From: Phycisphaerae bacterium
GTDB lineage: Bacteria > Planctomycetota > Phycisphaerae > Phycisphaerales > SM1A02
Assembly (NCBI GenBank): GCA_002683195.1
Contig: NYSW01000029.1
Span: forward strand, 2,560 to 21,348
Direction of reading: 5' to 3'
DNA: 18,789 nucleotides
The notes beneath the pieces are model-generated. The model did no database searches and was not told the DNA's origin. It worked only from the letters and a program-made list of their open reading frames with translations. Position 1 is the stretch's first letter; every line of letters starts with the position of its first letter. Below are positions 15,344 to 18,789 of the stretch, piece by piece. Position numbers and translations under genes: made by a program.

Positions 15344-16722
15344 GCCAGATTCCACTCGACGGAGGGTCTCCTGGAATTCCAGTCAATTCCGTCTGAAACT
15401 CCGAGCACCCGATCCGCGGCGAATTTCGACGCGGTTTCCAGGTCGATGGCATCCATCTCCGTAACGCCTCCTCTGATTCGAATCTGCCAGCTGGTGTCCT
15501 GATTCCTGACGCATTCGATGACTTCGTCCTCATCGAAAGGGCGCTTGACTTCGGCGGTCGGGGGGCCGAGTTGGAGTCGCGCCCTTCGATCGAAGTCGAC
15601 GATCGGCCTGCGAACGATCATCGGCGACGGGGCGTCGATGGTCGGATGGTGACTCACGAATGCGGGCAGCAGCCGACTGATCTGAACCAGTGCGGTCCGG
15701 GCGTCGCCGTTCTCGATCGAAGCGGCGATCTCCGGGGTGATTCGTGCTCGCTGGGGTGAACGGGAAATGGGCCCGGTGTACTCGACGAGAAGATCGAGCT
15801 CGGCCGCGGCGGCCCGTGCCACTCGCAGGACCGTGCCGGTGACCGACGCGAAGAAACGTCGATACTCGTTGATCGGGGGGCGGTTTCCGGCTTCGAAGCG
15901 ATGAAGGGTGATGTCGTCGTGCAACGCGATGACGATTTCGGCCCGCATTCTTCGATCGGAATTCTGAGTTCGATGGTCGAATCGTTGGACCAATGCATTC
16001 TCAGCGGCTCGTTGCCAGAAGTAATCCGGGACCGCATCGAGATAGAGGTGCTCCATGGGAGTCAGTCGCGAGGGGTCGTCGGGGAGGCGTGAGGGTTCAC
16101 GCCTGGCGAACTCTCCGCAATGGCTGATGAGATTCGTGTTTGCGTTGGCATCGGCACGTTGCCCCTTGATGTCGGTCCGGTTCCGCTCGCGGCGGCTCAG
16201 GATCGTCGAGTCGGTCAGGAACGGGTCGGCACGGAGGACCCCGGAGGCATGCTCGAGCGTGGTTGCGAGGCCGATGGTGTGCATCGGATCCTCGTCCTGG
16301 TCGATGAGTCTTCGAAGCGCCACGCCACCTGGCCACTTCCAAGCCCGAAGATCTCCTTCCGTGACCGTGGTCGGTCGACCATGGCCGGTGGCTTCAAGCG
16401 TGAGGGCGAGTTGGTGGATCAGTTGAAGGGGAAATCGCGGCGGTCCGGTTTCGCTTCGATTGGTTGAAACCACGACCAGCGGATGCCATCGTGAACGAAT
16501 CCAACGATGCCATGCATCCGCGGATTCCAGTTCATGGTTTCGCCCACCCCGTCTTCCCGCTTCGGTGGAAGCAGCGTGGAGAAGATCCCACAGCAGGGGA
16601 TTGGGAATGGCGACTTCGGCCGTTCGAAGCGCATCCACCGCCGAATCCGCGCGCTGTAGTGCTTGATCCTCACGGTGAGGAAACGGACACAAGGATGCGA
16701 ATTTCAGATCTTCCCGGTTCAT
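15340..16722 (-). CDS. Degenerate vWA-like partner protein of the MoxR ATPase, 460 aa
   Basis: The likely role is as the vWA-type partner of the AAA+ ATPase encoded 14 bases upstream; MoxR-vWA gene pairs such as RavA-ViaA, NorQ-NorD and CbbQ-CbbO are well established. Residues 1-250 are helical and basic, ending in REPSRLPDDPSRLTPMEHL and an AAENALVQR helix. These resemble the lead-in to vWA domains in such partners. Next comes strand AEIVIALHDD (261-270), a helix at about 285-308, strand LDLLVEYTG (309-317), and a GDARTALVQISRLLPAF segment where the second metal-site loop would be. The DxSxS metal-binding motif is absent. The fold call is by eye and could be wrong. The start is ATG at 16722 with a weak GGAAA upstream; the stop overlaps the next start as ATGA. 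No membrane span is present. Confidence 0.8.
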   Translation of the reverse strand: MNREDLKFASLCPFPHREDQALQRADSAVDALRTAEVAIPNPLLWDLLHAASTEAGRRGGRNHELESADAWHRWIRSRWHPLVVVSTNRSETGPPRFPLQLIHQLALTLEATGHGRPTTVTEGDLRAWKWPGGVALRRLIDQDEDPMHTIGLATTLEHASGVLRADPFLTDSTILSRRERNRTDIKGQRADANANTNLISHCGEFARREPSRLPDDPSRLTPMEHLYLDAVPDYFWQRAAENALVQRFDHRTQNSDRRMRAEIVIALHDDITLHRFEAGNRPPINEYRRFFASVTGTVLRVARAAAAELDLLVEYTGPISRSPQRARITPEIAASIENGDARTALVQISRLLPAFVSHHPTIDAPSPMIVRRPIVDFDRRARLQLGPPTAEVKRPFDEDEVIECVRNQDTSWQIRIRGGVTEMDAIDLETASKFAADRVLGVSDGIDWNSRRPSVEWNLA

Positions 16723-16736
16723 GGAGGATTTCCGAT

Positions 16737-17864
16737 TCAGTGAGCGCTGGTGACACCCTGCCCGTTTCGAACGGCATTGATGGCCTGCCGGGAACGATCT
16801 GCGAGCTGGGAGCTTCGGGCGGCGTATTCGAGCGCATCCAGATGCCCGGTGCAGCCATCCGCACCGTTCGATCCAGTCACCGAACGGCCGGCCAGCCAGT
16901 CGAGGGCGGCACCGAAACGCCAGACGGAGGTGAGTCCGCGATCGGAGAGGTCGAGGAGTCTCCGCACCCGTCGGGCGGCGTCCGCGAACTCCTCCGAGCG
17001 TTCGTTCAATTCCCGATGTCCGAATTCGGAGGCGGCGAGAATGCCGGCGCCGGCGCGGAAATCGTTGGTGCAGGCGACGTGCGTTCGAGTTGAGTTTCCG
17101 CCGATGATCCGTGTTTTCTCATGGCTCGAAGATTTCGTGAGGAGGTCACCGAGGGCGCTTTCGAAGTCGTCACCCGGCCGTTGAGCGGATTCCTCGAGCA
17201 CGCTCGAGACCCAGAGTCGGATTGGAAAGCGGTCGAAGAAGGCGGCGACGTCTGGATCGGATGGGACGCTGTTCGACGCGGCGACCACACCCAGAAGGGG
17301 AAGCCGGCGCAAAGCGGCCCCATCGTGAAAGCGGCGTTCGTTGATAATCGACAGGAGCGTGTTCAGGATGTGACCTCCACCGCGGAAGACCTCGTCCAGG
17401 AATGCGAATTCCGATTCGGGAAGCATTCCGTCGGTGCGGCGTTGAAACAGTCCTGCTCGGAGCTTCTGCAGATCCGGTGGGCCGAAGAGCTCTTCCGGTT
17501 GCGTGTGCTTGGTGAGGAGATATTCGAAGTAGGACTTCGAGATGCGACGGGAACTGTCGTTCGACTTGCCCCCGTGGCACAACTCGGACAGGACTCTGAT
17601 GCAGAGGCTCTTTCCGGTTCCGGGGGGTCCCAGGACCACCATCGGAACTCCGCTGACCAAGGAGGCGATCACGCAGTCCACGAGTTGTTCCCGACCAACG
17701 AGGGAGTCGGCGGTCTTTTGGCGCAGCGTCATGAGCCTGCCGCGCACCGCCTCCTCGGCGGCCTGCATTCGCATGTCGGATCCGGACATCCACCCTTTCA
17801 TCTCGTCTTCGAGTTCTTCGATCGGAGTCGCGGCGAAATTCGTGAGGGAATGCCAGTCAATCAT
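16737..17864 (-). CDS. MoxR/RavA-type AAA+ ATPase, 375 aa
   Basis: This cytoplasmic ATPase probably remodels or activates a partner complex using ATP. All core AAA+ elements are visible: Walker A GPPGTGKS (residues 79-86), Walker B EFAFLDE (152-158), sensor 1 Asn198 in AASNSVP, an arginine finger in FFDRF (Arg212), and a sensor-2-like SDRGLTSVWRFGAAL (307-321). The segment FEYLLTKHTQPEELFGP and the stretch LNTLLSIINERRFH are hallmarks of the RavA side of the MoxR family. The length is slightly above that of a minimal MoxR core. The ATG overlaps the upstream stop by 8 bases and has GGAG six bases before it. The vWA-like gene follows after 14 bases. In RavA-ViaA and similar pairs the ATPase acts with its vWA partner on a protein complex; here the client may be the giant membrane protein, which is inference. 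Confidence 0.95.
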   Translation of the reverse strand: MIDWHSLTNFAATPIEELEDEMKGWMSGSDMRMQAAEEAVRGRLMTLRQKTADSLVGREQLVDCVIASLVSGVPMVVLGPPGTGKSLCIRVLSELCHGGKSNDSSRRISKSYFEYLLTKHTQPEELFGPPDLQKLRAGLFQRRTDGMLPESEFAFLDEVFRGGGHILNTLLSIINERRFHDGAALRRLPLLGVVAASNSVPSDPDVAAFFDRFPIRLWVSSVLEESAQRPGDDFESALGDLLTKSSSHEKTRIIGGNSTRTHVACTNDFRAGAGILAASEFGHRELNERSEEFADAARRVRRLLDLSDRGLTSVWRFGAALDWLAGRSVTGSNGADGCTGHLDALEYAARSSQLADRSRQAINAVRNGQGVTSAH

Positions 17865-18789
17865 CGAAGTCTCCGAAGTTGCCGCGTTGAAGGTCGGCTT
17901 GAAAGCGCTTGAGTTCGGTCAGGGACCAGGAATCGCCAGCCAGGTTTCCCGATCCAGACGTTTCAAGATGCGAAGCGATATTGATGAGGGCGGAAAGATC
18001 CGGGGTCTCGATCGCGTTGGAAGGGATGCAGCTTCGTCCCTGGGCATGGAGCCATTCTTCGCAGAACGCTCGAAAACCTGGGTTCTCGAGCGCCGATGGA
18101 ATCGTGACCGTGAGCAACGGCGGGGGATCACCACCGAAACGTTTCGCCCAGGTCCGACCGCCACGGCGGGCGGCTCGCCGGCGGAGGCCGCGATAGGACT
18201 GCGAGGCGAAAAAGGAGTCTAACTGTGGTGTCCATTCATCGATCCGAGTCGTTGCCGCTCGGTCGGATTCGTTCGATGCCTCGCCCATTTCGAGGAGGGC
18301 ATGCACCAGTTCGGCCGCGAAAAGCCAGGGCTGGAAAATGGCGGCAGAGTCGCCGTCGAGTTTTCTAGAGGTCTCGGAGAACTGGCGTGCTTCAAACGTT
18401 TGCGCGAGCGTCACCAGGACGCTTGGCATGGAATCGGGCCTCTCCCACCTTGCACGGTGCTCTCGGAGATCCAGAAGAAGGGGGACCGGTGCCGAGCCAC
18501 GAATCAGCGATTCGATGATGCCCAGGTTTCCATCGGCGGGCACGAGCGAATCCAGCCTTTTCGGAATTCCCGAATAGAGCGCGGCTTCAAGTATTCGTCG
18601 GCAGGATCGGGCGGATGAAAGCGGGTCTGCAAGGCCGATGAGGGCCACCCAGCAGGCTGGGGCGTCGAATTCGTGTTGCGACGAGCCTTTGCTCGTTCCG
18701 GATCCGAGAGCGGTGATGTCCGCCCTGGTGGCTCGCAGCCGCTCCATTCGCCGTCTCGCCGTGGGCAGGAGAGGTGGAGGCATGGCCAC
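17857..18789 (-). CDS. Unknown helical protein, 5' end cut by window edge
   Basis: At least 310 residues are visible and the frame stays open to the right edge. The in-frame GTG (18789) and ATG (18783) may therefore be internal. The sequence is Arg/Ala/Leu-rich and mainly helical, with some hydrophobic helices (APACWVALIGLAD, LFAAELVHALLEM) but none long enough for a clear membrane span. An Arg-rich patch (RGLRRRAARRGGR) precedes a short GDPPPLLTVTIP strand region. No Walker, kinase, protease or DNA-binding motif was recognised. The 3' end overlaps the MoxR start by 8 bases, so it is translated together with the ATPase and is likely part of the same system, perhaps as another subunit. I do not assign a function. 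Confidence 0.8.
   Translation of the reverse strand: MAMPPPLLPTARRRMERLRATRADITALGSGTSKGSSQHEFDAPACWVALIGLADPLSSARSCRRILEAALYSGIPKRLDSLVPADGNLGIIESLIRGSAPVPLLLDLREHRARWERPDSMPSVLVTLAQTFEARQFSETSRKLDGDSAAIFQPWLFAAELVHALLEMGEASNESDRAATTRIDEWTPQLDSFFASQSYRGLRRRAARRGGRTWAKRFGGDPPPLLTVTIPSALENPGFRAFCEEWLHAQGRSCIPSNAIETPDLSALINIASHLETSGSGNLAGDSWSLTELKRFQADLQRGNFGDFDD
17871..17874 (-). promoter_or_regulatory. Ribosome binding site of the MoxR-type gene
   Basis: GGAG on the minus strand lies six bases before the ATG at 17864, inside the coding region of the upstream gene. It fixes the start at the 8-base overlap. Confidence 0.6.

Noticed and set aside
1..18789. CRISPR arrays, tRNA or rRNA genes, insertion sequences, attachment sites
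   Set aside because: No regularly spaced direct repeats, tRNA-like arms, rRNA conserved blocks, transposase motifs or terminal inverted repeats were seen; the window is filled by the seven genes described.

Overview
The window is about 60% GC and almost entirely coding, with one gene at the left edge on the plus strand facing a run of six genes on the minus strand that fills the rest. A very long gene, a protein-kinase-like gene, a MoxR/vWA-type gene set and Asp/Ser/Arg-rich proteins suggest a large-genome environmental bacterium. A member of Planctomycetota or a similar group is my best guess, but no marker gene is present to prove it.

Layout. Bases 1-888 (+) encode an atypical Ser/Thr-kinase-like protein cut by the left edge. 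It runs convergently into the last 29 bases of a giant gene at 860-12301 (-). Reading the minus strand in its own direction, from the right edge leftwards, the order is: an unknown protein cut by the right edge (17857-18789), a RavA/MoxR-type AAA+ ATPase (16737-17864), a protein that looks like a vWA protein without its metal site (15340-16722), a coiled-coil protein of about 855 aa (12776-15343), a 161-aa helical protein (12294-12779), and a 3,813-aa membrane-anchored protein (860-12301). Four junctions overlap by 4 or 8 bases and the fifth gap is 14 bases, so the genes are almost certainly one translationally coupled operon. No intergenic stretch is longer than 14 bases, and no RNA gene, insertion sequence, CRISPR array or clear terminator was seen.

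How the parts may work together. MoxR ATPases normally work with vWA proteins as chaperone-like remodelling pairs, and this pair sits at the head of the visible operon. The giant product has three copies of a small helical module in its N-terminal tail, four membrane spans, a cytoplasmic helical region, a fifth span, and then about 2,980 residues of beta-rich, beta-propeller-like sequence predicted to lie outside the membrane. My inference is that the MoxR/vWA-like pair and the two coiled-coil proteins assemble, remodel or respond to this large envelope-facing receptor or scaffold. The convergent kinase-like protein may be a signalling partner. The whole arrangement, not any single gene, is the candidate undescribed system; its biological role (sensing, adhesion, defence or envelope assembly) cannot be decided from sequence alone.
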